Source: Natronohydrobacter sp. (GTDB lineage: Bacteria; Pseudomonadota; Alphaproteobacteria; Rhodobacterales; Rhodobacteraceae). Taken from it: 7,520 nt of DNA. Shown piece by piece: positions 1 through 6,639 of this stretch. The stretch lies in contig SKGU01000197.1 in the NCBI GenBank assembly GCA_007117255.1, positions 1 to 7,520 on the forward strand. Direction: 5' to 3'. Under the pieces are notes generated by a model, which was not told where the DNA came from, made no database searches, and was given only the letters and a program-made list of their open reading frames with translations. The translations under genes were made by a program, and so were the position numbers. Every line of letters begins with the position of its first letter. Positions within the stretch are counted from its first letter, which is position 1.

Positions 1-1940
1 CGTTCCAGATCCGCCACGCGAAAGCGCGGCAGCCCCGATTGCGCCGTGCCGATCAGATCGCCCGCGCCGCGAATGGCCATGTCTTCTTCGGCAATACGAA
101 ACCCGTCTTCGGTATCGCGCAGAAGCTTCAGGCGACGCGCGGCGGTTTCGCCCAAAGGCGGCTCATAGACAAGCAGGCAGGTCGAGGCCGCAGCCCCGCG
201 CCCCACGCGGCCCCGCAACTGATGCAACTGCGCAAGACCGAAGCTTTCGGCCCGCTCGATCACCATGATCGAGGCATTCGGAACATTCACCCCCACTTCG
301 ATCACAGTTGTGGCCACCAGAAGCTTGGTCTGCCCGGCCACAAACCGCGCCATGGCCGCGTCCTTGTCAGCGGGCGGAAGTTGGCCATGCACCAGCCCGA
401 CCACGCCTTCGCCCAACATGGCGCGCAGATGCTCGAACCGGGCTTGCGCGGCTGTCAGATGGCTGACCTCGGATTCTTCCACCAGCGGGCAGACCCAGTA
501 AGCCTGCCGCCCCTCGGCAATGGCGCGGCGCAGATGGTCGATCACTTCTTCCAGCCGCGCGGTCGAAACCAGCGCGGTTTGCACAGGCTGCCGTCCGGGC
601 GGCTTTTCATCGAGCACCGACACATCCATATCGCCATATTGTGCCAGCGCCAGCGAGCGGGGAATGGGCGTGGCCGTCATGACCAGCATGTCGACACCTG
701 TGCCTTTTTCAGCCAGCGCGGCACGCTGCGCAACGCCAAAGCGGTGCTGTTCGTCGATGACCGCCAACCGCAAATTATGAAAATCGACGCCCTTCTGAAA
801 CACGGCATGCGTGCCCAGAATAATCTGTATTTGCCCCTGAGCCAGATCAGCCAGCTTGCGCGCGCGCTCTTGCCCTTTGTCGCGACCCGTCAAGAGCGCG
901 ATGTTGACACCGGCGGCTTGCGCCAGCGGCAAGAGGCTTTCCAGATGTTGCCGCGCGAGGATTTCCGTAGGCGCCATCATCACGCCCTGTCCGCCAGCCT
1001 CGACTGCGATCAAAAGCGCCATCAGCGCCACCAGCGTCTTGCCCGCGCCGACATCGCCCTGCAGCAAGCGGTTCATGCGCCGCGTGCTGGCCATGTCAGC
1101 GGCGATCTCGGCAATCGCGCGTGTCTGTGCGCCTGTCGGCTTGTACTCCAGCGCAGCCAAAACCCGCGCTTGCAACGCGCCATTGCCTTGACTGGCACGC
1201 CCCGGTTTGCGGCGCTGGCGCGCACGCGCCAAAGCAAGCGTGAGTTGATGCGCCAGCAACTCGTCATAGGCCAACCGCGCGCGCGCAGGCGCACTGGCCG
1301 ACAGATCGGCCAGCGTTTCGGGCGCATGTGCCTTGGCAATGGCGCTTTGCCAGTCGGGCCAGCCTTCGCGGGTCATCAAGGCGGGATCGATCCATTCGGC
1401 CAGCACCGGCGCACACATGATGGCAGAGCCTATGGCCTTGCTCATCAGTTTCGCACTTACACCTGCACAAAGCGCATAGACTGCTTCTGTTTGCGGCAGA
1501 TCGTCGGCATCCTCAGGTCGCAGAATATGGTCAGGATGCGCCATCTGGGCGATTCCGTCGAACAATTCCACCCGCCCCGATACCAGCCTGCGCGCGCCTG
1601 TGGGCAACAATTTTTGCAAGTAATCCCCGCGCGCATGAAAAAAGACCAACTGGAATTCCGTCAGTTCATCGCGCACCTGAATCCGGTATGGACGCCCCTT
1701 CACGCGAGGTGGGAAATGCTGGCCGATGGTTGCTTCAACAGTCACCACCGCCGGAAAATCGACACCGCGCAGCGAAGGCCTGCGCGCGCGATCAATCAGG
1801 TTGATCGGCAGATGGAAGATCAGATCGCGCGGGGTTTCAATATGCAAGGCGCTGAAATTCTTGGCGGTCTTTGGCCCGACCCCCTCCAGCACCTCCAGCC
1901 CCGCAAAAAGCGGAAACAGGATTTCGGGCCGCGCGGCCAT
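1..1940 (-). CDS. recG: ATP-dependent DNA helicase RecG, 3'-truncated by the window edge
   Basis: RecG is a monomeric superfamily 2 DNA translocase that remodels stalled replication forks and branched recombination intermediates, including fork regression and Holliday junction processing. The frame is open from the ATG at 1940 to base 3, giving 646 residues. Full-length family members are roughly 690-700 residues, so about 50 C-terminal residues lie outside the window. Visible in order are an N-terminal wedge/OB region (roughly residues 1-170), Walker A GDVGAGKT at 295-302, the DEQH box at 396-399, motif III TATPIP at 422-427, and motif VI QLRGRVGRG at 574-582. All key helicase motifs are intact and there is no frameshift. 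The ATG lies one base after the ligA stop (TGAGATG), with a GGGG about 9 bases upstream as a possible Shine-Dalgarno, so translation is probably coupled to ligA. A long open frame on the opposite strand is a codon-aligned shadow. Confidence 0.97.
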   Translation of the reverse strand, partial: MAARPEILFPLFAGLEVLEGVGPKTAKNFSALHIETPRDLIFHLPINLIDRARRPSLRGVDFPAVVTVEATIGQHFPPRVKGRPYRIQVRDELTEFQLVFFHARGDYLQKLLPTGARRLVSGRVELFDGIAQMAHPDHILRPEDADDLPQTEAVYALCAGVSAKLMSKAIGSAIMCAPVLAEWIDPALMTREGWPDWQSAIAKAHAPETLADLSASAPARARLAYDELLAHQLTLALARARQRRKPGRASQGNGALQARVLAALEYKPTGAQTRAIAEIAADMASTRRMNRLLQGDVGAGKTLVALMALLIAVEAGGQGVMMAPTEILARQHLESLLPLAQAAGVNIALLTGRDKGQERARKLADLAQGQIQIILGTHAVFQKGVDFHNLRLAVIDEQHRFGVAQRAALAEKGTGVDMLVMTATPIPRSLALAQYGDMDVSVLDEKPPGRQPVQTALVSTARLEEVIDHLRRAIAEGRQAYWVCPLVEESEVSHLTAAQARFEHLRAMLGEGVVGLVHGQLPPADKDAAMARFVAGQTKLLVATTVIEVGVNVPNASIMVIERAESFGLAQLHQLRGRVGRGAAASTCLLVYEPPLGETAARRLKLLRDTEDGFRIAEEDMAIRGAGDLIGTAQSGLPRFRVADLE

Positions 1941-1941
1941 C

Positions 1942-4095
1942 TCAGACTGCCCCGATCAGTGCAAGCCACTGATCCTCGTCGATGACCTCGACGCCCAGAT
2001 CCGCCGCTTTCTTTGCCTTGGACCCTGCACCGGGGCCGGCAATCAGCAGATCGGTCTTGGCAGAGACAGACCCCGCAACCTTGGCGCCAAGAGATTCCGC
2101 GCGCGCCTTGGCTTCAGCGCGGGTCATGCGTTCCAGCGTCCCGGTGAAGACAAGCGTTCTACCGGCAACCGGGCTGTCACTTGCGCGTGCTACTGCGGGC
2201 TGGATGTCCAGCAGCGCGGCCAGAGCGTCGATCTCGTCGCCTTCAGCGCTGAATGCAGTGATCAGCGAACGCGCCATGACCGGGCCAACGCCGTCAATTG
2301 AATTCAGATCGGCATAGGCGGGGCTGTTTTCATCCTGCGCATCCGCCATCGCTGTGCGGAAAGCAGGCCATGTGCCGTAATGCGTGGCCAGCATATTGGC
2401 AGATGTTTCGCCCACATGCCTGATCCCCAGCGCGAAGATCAGCCGCGCCAGAGGAATGCGGCGCTTGTCGTCGATCGCATCAAAAAGGTTTAGCGCGGAT
2501 TTCTCGCCCCAGCCTTCGCGGTTTTTCAACTGGCGGGGTTGGCCGGGGCCGAAGCGGTCTTTCAGTGTGAAGATATCGCGCGGGCTACTGATCCAGCCAT
2601 CGCGCCAGAAATTTTCGACCTGCTTGGCACCAAGGCCTTCGATATCAAAGGCCGCGCGGCTGACGAAATGCTTCAACCGCTCCACAGCCTGCGCCGGGCA
2701 GATCATGCCGCCCGTGCAGCGGCGCACTGAATCGCCCGGTTCACGGATGGCCGGGCTGCCGCATTCGGGGCAGGTTTCCGGCAGTTGATAAGGCTGGGCC
2801 GTTGCAGGGCGGCGTGCCGGATCGATATCGCGGATTTTCGGGATCACATCGCCTGCGCGGTAAACCTCAACCCAGTCGCCGATCCGTATGTCACGCCCAT
2901 CGCGAATTGGCTGGCCGCGGGAATCGCGCCCTGCGATGTAATCTTCATTGTGCAAGGTTGCATTTGACACAACGACGCCGCCCACAGTGACGGGCCGCAG
3001 CCGCGCGACGGGGCTTAGCGCGCCTGTACGGCCGACTTGTATGTCGATGCCCAACAATTCGGTCCATGCCAGTTCGGCCGGGAATTTATGCGCGATTGCC
3101 CAGCGTGGCGTTGTCGAACGCAGGCCGAGCCGCTCTTGCAGCGCAAGATCGTCCAGTTTGTAGACAACACCGTCTATGTCGTAACCAAGGCTGGCGCGCT
3201 GCGCCTCGATACTGGCATAGACATTCAGCATCTCGTCGATAGACTCGCAACGACGAAACAGCGGGTTAATGGTGAATCCGAGCGCGCCCAGTCGTGCGAT
3301 GGCCTCTGTCTGGGTCTTAGCCAAAGGCTCTGATGTTTCGCCCCAGGCATAAGCGAAAAACCTCAAGGGCCGCGCGCGGGTGATCGTGGCGTCCAGTTGA
3401 CGTAGTGACCCTGCGGCTGCGTTGCGCGGATTGGCGAAGGTCTTGGCATCGCTGGCCGCTTGCCGGGCATTCAGCGCAGTGAAATCGGCATGAGACATGT
3501 AAACCTCACCACGCACTTCCAGGACGTCTGGCACATCCGTCAGGCGCTGTGGGATATCCGCAATTGTACGGGCGTTGGCGGTCACATCCTCGCCGGTTTC
3601 ACCGTCACCACGGGTCGCAGCATGCACCAGAAATCCCTGCTCGTAACGTAGTGACAGCGACAACCCGTCAATCTTCGGTTCTGCAGTCAGAACAAGCAGC
3701 GCATCTTCCGCAAGGTTGAGGAACCGACGCAGACCGGTAACGAAATCCGCAACATCGTCGGCATTGAATGCATTGGCCAAAGACAACATGCGGCGTGCAT
3801 GATGGATTTTCCCAAAACCTTCTGCAGGCTGCGCGCCAATAGTCCGAGCAGGACTATCCGGGCGTATGAGATCCGGGAAACGGGCTTCAATCGCTTCGTT
3901 GCGCAGGCGTAGCGCGTCAAATTCTGCATCCGGCATGACCGGTGCGTCTTCGCGATGATAGGCAACATTGGCACGGCCCAGAATATCAGCGAGGCGGGCC
4001 AGTTCAGTCTGTGCCAGGGCCGTGTCGAGATCGTCGACATCAAGCCCGGCTGTGTTTTGCCCGTCGCATCCCTGTTCCTGTCCGCCCTGTGTCAC
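1942..4095 (-). CDS. ligA: NAD+-dependent DNA ligase LigA
   Basis: LigA seals 3'-OH/5'-phosphate nicks using NAD+, joining Okazaki fragments and completing excision repair. The protein is 717 residues, slightly longer than E. coli LigA (671). In order: an Ia-type N-terminal region (about 22-90); the adenylation domain with active-site KIDG at 141-144 (Lys141 is adenylated) and RGDGETGEDVT at 162-172; the OB fold with GGVVVSNATLHNEDYI near 372-387; a four-cysteine zinc finger (C442, C445, C460, C466); helix-hairpin-helix repeats (about 475-625, with IRHVGET at 558-564); and a BRCT domain from about 642 to the end. The start is a GTG. An in-frame TAA at 4117-4119 upstream means it cannot extend far, and AGGA sits 8 bases before the GTG. 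The first 20 or so residues are Gly/Gln/Asp-rich and look like a non-conserved extension. It lies between ctrA and recG on the same strand. Confidence 0.98.
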   Translation of the reverse strand: MTQGGQEQGCDGQNTAGLDVDDLDTALAQTELARLADILGRANVAYHREDAPVMPDAEFDALRLRNEAIEARFPDLIRPDSPARTIGAQPAEGFGKIHHARRMLSLANAFNADDVADFVTGLRRFLNLAEDALLVLTAEPKIDGLSLSLRYEQGFLVHAATRGDGETGEDVTANARTIADIPQRLTDVPDVLEVRGEVYMSHADFTALNARQAASDAKTFANPRNAAAGSLRQLDATITRARPLRFFAYAWGETSEPLAKTQTEAIARLGALGFTINPLFRRCESIDEMLNVYASIEAQRASLGYDIDGVVYKLDDLALQERLGLRSTTPRWAIAHKFPAELAWTELLGIDIQVGRTGALSPVARLRPVTVGGVVVSNATLHNEDYIAGRDSRGQPIRDGRDIRIGDWVEVYRAGDVIPKIRDIDPARRPATAQPYQLPETCPECGSPAIREPGDSVRRCTGGMICPAQAVERLKHFVSRAAFDIEGLGAKQVENFWRDGWISSPRDIFTLKDRFGPGQPRQLKNREGWGEKSALNLFDAIDDKRRIPLARLIFALGIRHVGETSANMLATHYGTWPAFRTAMADAQDENSPAYADLNSIDGVGPVMARSLITAFSAEGDEIDALAALLDIQPAVARASDSPVAGRTLVFTGTLERMTRAEAKARAESLGAKVAGSVSAKTDLLIAGPGAGSKAKKAADLGVEVIDEDQWLALIGAV

Positions 4096-4096
4096 G

Positions 4097-4157
4097 CCTG
4101 TCGTCCTGCCTTTGCCTTAATTCTGGCTGACAGTGATAGGGTCGTGCAGGCGACAGG
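4097..4157 (-). promoter_or_regulatory. Inverted repeat in the ctrA-ligA gap that could hide the ligA ribosome binding site
   Basis: Bases 4146-4157 and 4097-4109 are complementary: read on the minus strand, CCTGTCGCCTGC pairs with GCAGGACGACAGG, giving 12 base pairs with one bulged A and a loop of about 36 bases. The downstream arm contains the likely ligA Shine-Dalgarno (AGGA) and ends two bases before the GTG start. There is no T-tract, so this is not a standard intrinsic terminator. The pairing is read directly from the sequence. That it lowers ligA translation, or protects the 3' end of ctrA mRNA, is inference. Confidence 0.5.
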
Positions 4158-4179
4158 TCCAGTGCAAAGGGCTGAACGA

Positions 4180-4896
4180 TCAGGCAGATACGGCCTTGCG
4201 TGGCGCAACGTCCTGACCGAGCACCGGATCGCGCAGCACATAACCCCGCCCCCAGACAGTATCGATATGGCTATCCCCGCCCGTGGCTTCTGCAAGCTTC
4301 TTGCGCAACTTGCAGATAAAGACATCGATGATTTTCAGTTCAGGCTCATCCATGCCGCCATAGAGATGGTTCAGAAACATTTCCTTGGTCAGGGTTGTTC
4401 CCTTGCGCAGGCTCAGCAATTCCAGCATCTGGTATTCCTTGCCTGTCAGATGCACCGTCTGGCCGTCAACATCGACTGTTTTGGCATCGAGATTAACTGA
4501 GATACGGCCGGTCCGGATGACCGATTGCGCATGACCCTGGCTGCGGCGGATGATCGCGTGAATGCGCGCGACAAGTTCCTCGCGGTGAAATGGCTTTGTC
4601 AGATAGTCATCCGCACCGCCCCCAAAACCGCGCAGTTTTGTATCCGTATCGGCTTCGCCTGTCAGGATAAGGATTGGTGTGTCCACGCGCGCCAGTCGCA
4701 TCTGGCGTAGCACTTCAAGACCGGCCATGTCGGGCAGGTTCAGGTCCAGTAAGATCAGGTCGTAATCATACAGCTTGCTGAGTTCGATCGCGTCTTCGCC
4801 AAGTTCAGTGCAGTAGACATTGAAATTCGAGTGCGTCAACATCAGCTCAATGCTGCGCGAAGTGGTCGGATCGTCTTCAACAAGCAGGACACGCAT
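4180..4896 (-). CDS. ctrA: Cell cycle response regulator CtrA (OmpR/PhoB type)
   Basis: CtrA is the alphaproteobacterial master response regulator, phosphorylated through the CckA-ChpT relay. It binds TTAA-type sites. In Caulobacter it controls division, DNA methylation and replication initiation. In Rhodobacterales it is usually dispensable and drives motility and gene transfer agent genes. The protein is 238 residues. The receiver domain (1-~118) has the acidic pocket E7/D8/D9, phosphoacceptor D51 in LILLDLNLPD, T79 and K101. The winged-helix domain (about 125-228) carries long stretches I recognise as nearly invariant in CtrA, such as HLTGKEYQMLELLSLRKGTT, GGMDEPELKIIDVFICKLRK and VWGRGYVLRDP. 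The C-terminus is VSA rather than the Ala-Ala used for ClpXP turnover of Caulobacter CtrA. The ATG has a strong Shine-Dalgarno (AGAGGAG, 7 bases away). It lies 87 bases downstream of sciP and 84 upstream of ligA. Confidence 0.98.
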   Translation of the reverse strand: MRVLLVEDDPTTSRSIELMLTHSNFNVYCTELGEDAIELSKLYDYDLILLDLNLPDMAGLEVLRQMRLARVDTPILILTGEADTDTKLRGFGGGADDYLTKPFHREELVARIHAIIRRSQGHAQSVIRTGRISVNLDAKTVDVDGQTVHLTGKEYQMLELLSLRKGTTLTKEMFLNHLYGGMDEPELKIIDVFICKLRKKLAEATGGDSHIDTVWGRGYVLRDPVLGQDVAPRKAVSA

Positions 4897-4974
4897 TCTG
4901 GTTCTCCTCTGGCGCTGTTAACTCAGATTCTCTTAAAAAAGTTAACTCTACGTTACCGCGCACTGTCCAGAGGT
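4897..4974 (-). promoter_or_regulatory. ctrA leader and promoter region with TTAA boxes, GTTAACTC repeat and a GANTC site
   Basis: The 78 bases upstream of ctrA hold three TTAA boxes (4918-4921, 4933-4936, 4942-4945). Two lie in an exact 8-base direct repeat GTTAACTC at 4917-4924 and 4941-4948, spaced 24 bases apart, and each contains the palindrome GTTAAC. A GANTC motif (GATTC on the plus strand, 4926-4930) sits between them. CtrA sites are built on TTAA, classically with 7 bases between halves; the gaps here are 11 and 5, so the match is imperfect. Autoregulation of ctrA and control by CcrM methylation at GANTC are known in Caulobacter; applying them here is inference. No clear -35/-10 pair is visible. 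The ribosome binding site AGAGGAG occupies 4904-4910. Confidence 0.55.
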
Positions 4975-4993
4975 AAAAACAACCTAAGGTTGT
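4975..4993 (-). terminator. Intrinsic terminator overlapping the sciP stop codon
   Basis: Read on the minus strand, ACAACC-TTA-GGTTGT forms a perfect 6 bp stem with a 3-base loop and is followed directly by a T-tract (TTTTT counting the last stem base), then ACC. The sciP TAG stop lies at the loop/3' arm, so the hairpin begins inside the last codons (Gln-Pro). The stem is short and only half GC, so it may be leaky. It implies that much sciP transcription ends before ctrA, leaving ctrA to its own promoter in the following region. Confidence 0.6.
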
Positions 4994-5262
4994 CTATATT
5001 TTTGCAAGGATGTAACCTTTAGAGCATCAATGCCATGCTGGTTAACCGCTGATTGCCATAGATCAAGCTCTTCATCCGACAGGCCATATCGTTCCAAGGC
5101 AGCTTTTCTTGACAACAGACCGGCCTCGACGGCCCGAATCACAATGGCTTTGCGGCTGGCTACCCAACGCCGGGTGTCTTTCGGTGGCAGATCTGCCAAC
5201 GTCAGCACCGTTCCATCATCCAAAGTCACAGCCCTTGGGCCTTCCACACGTTTGATATACAC
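4984..5262 (-). CDS. sciP: CtrA inhibitor SciP (DUF1153 family)
   Basis: SciP is a small helix-turn-helix protein. In Caulobacter it binds CtrA and blocks RNA polymerase recruitment at CtrA-activated promoters, and it can also bind DNA. This 92-residue protein has the family length and signature: a short N-terminal beta-like stretch (about 1-20), TLADLPPKDTRRWVASRKA at 21-39, a helical HTH core across about 31-73 (GLLSRKAALERYGLSDEEL, then LWQSAV), and the terminal LKVTSLQKYRQ. The start is GTG, chosen because AAGGAAG lies 6 bases upstream and translation beginning MYIKRVEGPRAVTL matches the family N-terminus. It sits directly upstream of ctrA on the same strand and diverges from mnmA. The name is by family resemblance; activity on this CtrA is inferred from the family and the adjacency. 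Confidence 0.92.
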   Translation of the reverse strand: MYIKRVEGPRAVTLDDGTVLTLADLPPKDTRRWVASRKAIVIRAVEAGLLSRKAALERYGLSDEELDLWQSAVNQHGIDALKVTSLQKYRQP

Positions 5263-5411
5263 GATCGGCTTCCTTCTTCACCCTACCCATTTACGGATAT
5301 GCGTAGAATCGCGCGATGTGATTAATGCGGGGTTGACCGCATGCCAGTTCGGGGCTTGAGAATACGAAGCATTTTCCTATATTTTGTGCAGTTCCCCAGA
5401 AAGACGTCAGA
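5263..5411. promoter_or_regulatory. Divergent sciP/mnmA intergenic region
   Basis: This 149-base region must hold promoters for both divergent genes. Toward sciP, AAGGAAG (plus-strand complement at 5269-5275) is a good ribosome binding site 6 bases from the GTG. A GANTC motif (GAATC) lies at 5306-5310, about 44 bases upstream of the sciP start, which is a plausible place for methylation-sensitive control. A single TTAA occurs at 5322-5325, with no partner at CtrA spacing. I see no convincing -35/-10 pair for sciP. The mnmA promoter is listed separately. Confidence 0.5.
5356..5383 (+). promoter_or_regulatory. Candidate sigma-70 promoter of mnmA
   Basis: TTGAGA at 5356-5361 and TATATT at 5378-5383 are separated by 16 bases and resemble housekeeping -35 and -10 elements. 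Transcription would start near 5390, giving a leader of about 20 bases before the mnmA ATG at 5412. The leader has only a modest Shine-Dalgarno-like AGAAAG (5398-5403). The TATA stretch stands out as AT-rich in a GC-rich background. This is a motif reading only. Confidence 0.5.
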
Positions 5412-6551
5412 ATGCCCTATGATCCGCCCCTGAATTCACTTGGCCTTGCCCAACCCCCTGCTGAAACGCGGGTCGTAGTGGCGATGTCTGGTGGTGTCGA
5501 TAGCTCTGTCGTCGCCGCTGAATTGAAGCGTGAAGGGTATGATGTCGTTGGGGTGACGCTGCAACTCTATGATCATGGTGCGGCGCTTGCGAAAAAAGGG
5601 GCCTGCTGCGCCGGGCGAGACATTCATGATGCGCGCAATGTGGCCGATGACATGGGGTTTCCGCATTACGTTCTGGATTACGAGTCGCATTTTCGCGAAT
5701 CGGTTATTGATGAATTTGCCGATGCTTACCTTGCAGGGGCGACGCCTGTGCCCTGTATCCGCTGCAATGAGCGGGTGAAATTCCGCGACCTCATGGATAC
5801 AGCGCGCGATCTTGGCGCGGATTGCATGGCGACGGGGCATTATATCCAGCGAAAAATGGGGCCTGCGGGGGCAGAGTTGCACCGCGCCGCCGACCCTGTG
5901 CGCGATCAAAGCTATTTCCTGTTCTCGACCACGCGCGAACAGCTTGAGTTTCTGCGCTTTCCGCTGGGGCATCTGGAAACCAAGGCTGAGACGCGCGCAC
6001 TGGCTGCACGCCACGGGCTGAGTGTGGCCGACAAGCCCGACAGTCAGGATATCTGCTTCGTGCCTGATGGGGATTACGCGCGTGTGATTGAAAAGCTGCG
6101 CCCCGGGGCGGCCGATCCGGGCGAGATTGTCGATCTGGAGGGGCGCGTGCTGGGCCAGCATCGCGGGATCATCCATTACACGATCGGGCAGCGCCGGGGT
6201 CTGGGGATCGGCGGGCTGGCGGATCCGCTCTATGTCGTGCGGCTGGACCCGTCGATGCGCCGTGTGATCGTGGGACCGAAAGCGGCGTTGGCCACGCGCA
6301 CTGTGCCGGTGCGCGAAATCAACTGGCTGGGCGATGAGCCCTTCACCGCGCGCGCGGAATGGGAAATGTCGGTCAAGCTGCGCTCGACCCGTCCGCCTGC
6401 GCCTGCGCTGATCCGGCCCTTGTCCGACACCGAGGCGGAGGTGGAATTGCTGACCCCCGAAGAAGGCATCAGCCCCGGACAGGCCTGTGTCTTCTATGCG
6501 CCTGAGGGCAGTCGCGTTTTCGGCGGGGGCTGGATCTGGAAAGGGCGTTAA
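5412..6551 (+). CDS. mnmA: tRNA-specific 2-thiouridylase MnmA
   Basis: MnmA installs the 2-thio group on the wobble uridine 34 of tRNA Lys, Glu and Gln, using ATP to adenylate the base and sulfur relayed from a cysteine desulfurase. The protein is 379 residues, close to the usual 360-390. The N-terminal PP-loop is SGGVDSS at 26-32. C118 in PCIRCNE is the expected catalytic cysteine and C215 in DSQDICFV the expected persulfide cysteine. C65/C66 and C115 are further cysteines, the first pair typical of alphaproteobacterial versions. ATGHY at 139-143 and DQSYFLF at 165-171 are further family motifs, and HYTIGQRRGLGIG at 255-267 lies in the central domain. A C-terminal beta-barrel (about 295-379) ends in GGGWIWKG. 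The start was taken at the first ATG after the promoter; a Met at residue 25 lies inside the PP-loop strand and is too late. It is transcribed away from sciP. Confidence 0.97.
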   Translation: MPYDPPLNSLGLAQPPAETRVVVAMSGGVDSSVVAAELKREGYDVVGVTLQLYDHGAALAKKGACCAGRDIHDARNVADDMGFPHYVLDYESHFRESVIDEFADAYLAGATPVPCIRCNERVKFRDLMDTARDLGADCMATGHYIQRKMGPAGAELHRAADPVRDQSYFLFSTTREQLEFLRFPLGHLETKAETRALAARHGLSVADKPDSQDICFVPDGDYARVIEKLRPGAADPGEIVDLEGRVLGQHRGIIHYTIGQRRGLGIGGLADPLYVVRLDPSMRRVIVGPKAALATRTVPVREINWLGDEPFTARAEWEMSVKLRSTRPPAPALIRPLSDTEAEVELLTPEEGISPGQACVFYAPEGSRVFGGGWIWKGR

Positions 6552-6618
6552 GGGGGGGCGCTGCCCCCCTCTTGGCCTTGCGGCCAATTCACCCCCCGGA
6601 GTATTTGGGGCAAGATGA
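6551..6618 (+). repeat. Intergenic repeat-like element with two tandem hairpins
   Basis: Directly after the mnmA stop come two perfect hairpins: GGGGGGC-GCT-GCCCCCC (6553-6569) and TTGGCC-TTGC-GGCCAA (6572-6587). They are followed by CCCCCCGGAGTATTTGGGG (6592-6610) and CAAGATGAA. From memory, elements built around CCCCGGAGTATTT and AGATGAA are common between genes in Rhodobacteraceae genomes, so I read this as one copy of a dispersed REP-like family. There is only one copy in this window, so the repeat status cannot be proved here. Confidence 0.6.
6552..6570 (+). terminator. Possible mnmA transcription terminator or 3' stabilising hairpin
   Basis: A GC-only 7 bp stem (extendable by a G-T pair at 6552/6570) with a 3-base loop begins one base after the TAA of mnmA. 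No T-tract follows, so efficient intrinsic termination is uncertain. It may act with the adjacent TTGGCC hairpin as an mRNA 3' end protector. Confidence 0.45.
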
Positions 6619-6639
6619 ACGCCCATTGGGAATAACGGA

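Noticed and set aside
39..1985. A 648-codon open frame on the plus strand opposite recG
   Set aside because: It is codon-aligned with recG on the other strand. Its Arg/His/Gln-rich translation has no recognisable family, and recG carries all helicase motifs. Long antisense frames are expected in GC-rich genes.
1726..2301. A 191-codon plus-strand frame across the ligA-recG junction
   Set aside because: Antisense to the LigA BRCT domain and the RecG N-terminus, both clearly coding.
3955..4500. A 181-codon plus-strand frame across the ctrA-ligA junction
   Set aside because: It overlaps the conserved ends of both genes antisense and has no convincing ribosome binding site or family resemblance.
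4919..4968. TGGACA / GTTAAC as -35 and -10 of the ctrA promoter
   Set aside because: On the minus strand the spacing is 17 bases, but the -10 match is poor, so no specific promoter is claimed.
5322..5325. TTAA in the sciP/mnmA gap as a CtrA site
   Set aside because: It is a lone half-site (ATTAAT) with no partner at suitable spacing, so it is not listed as an operator.
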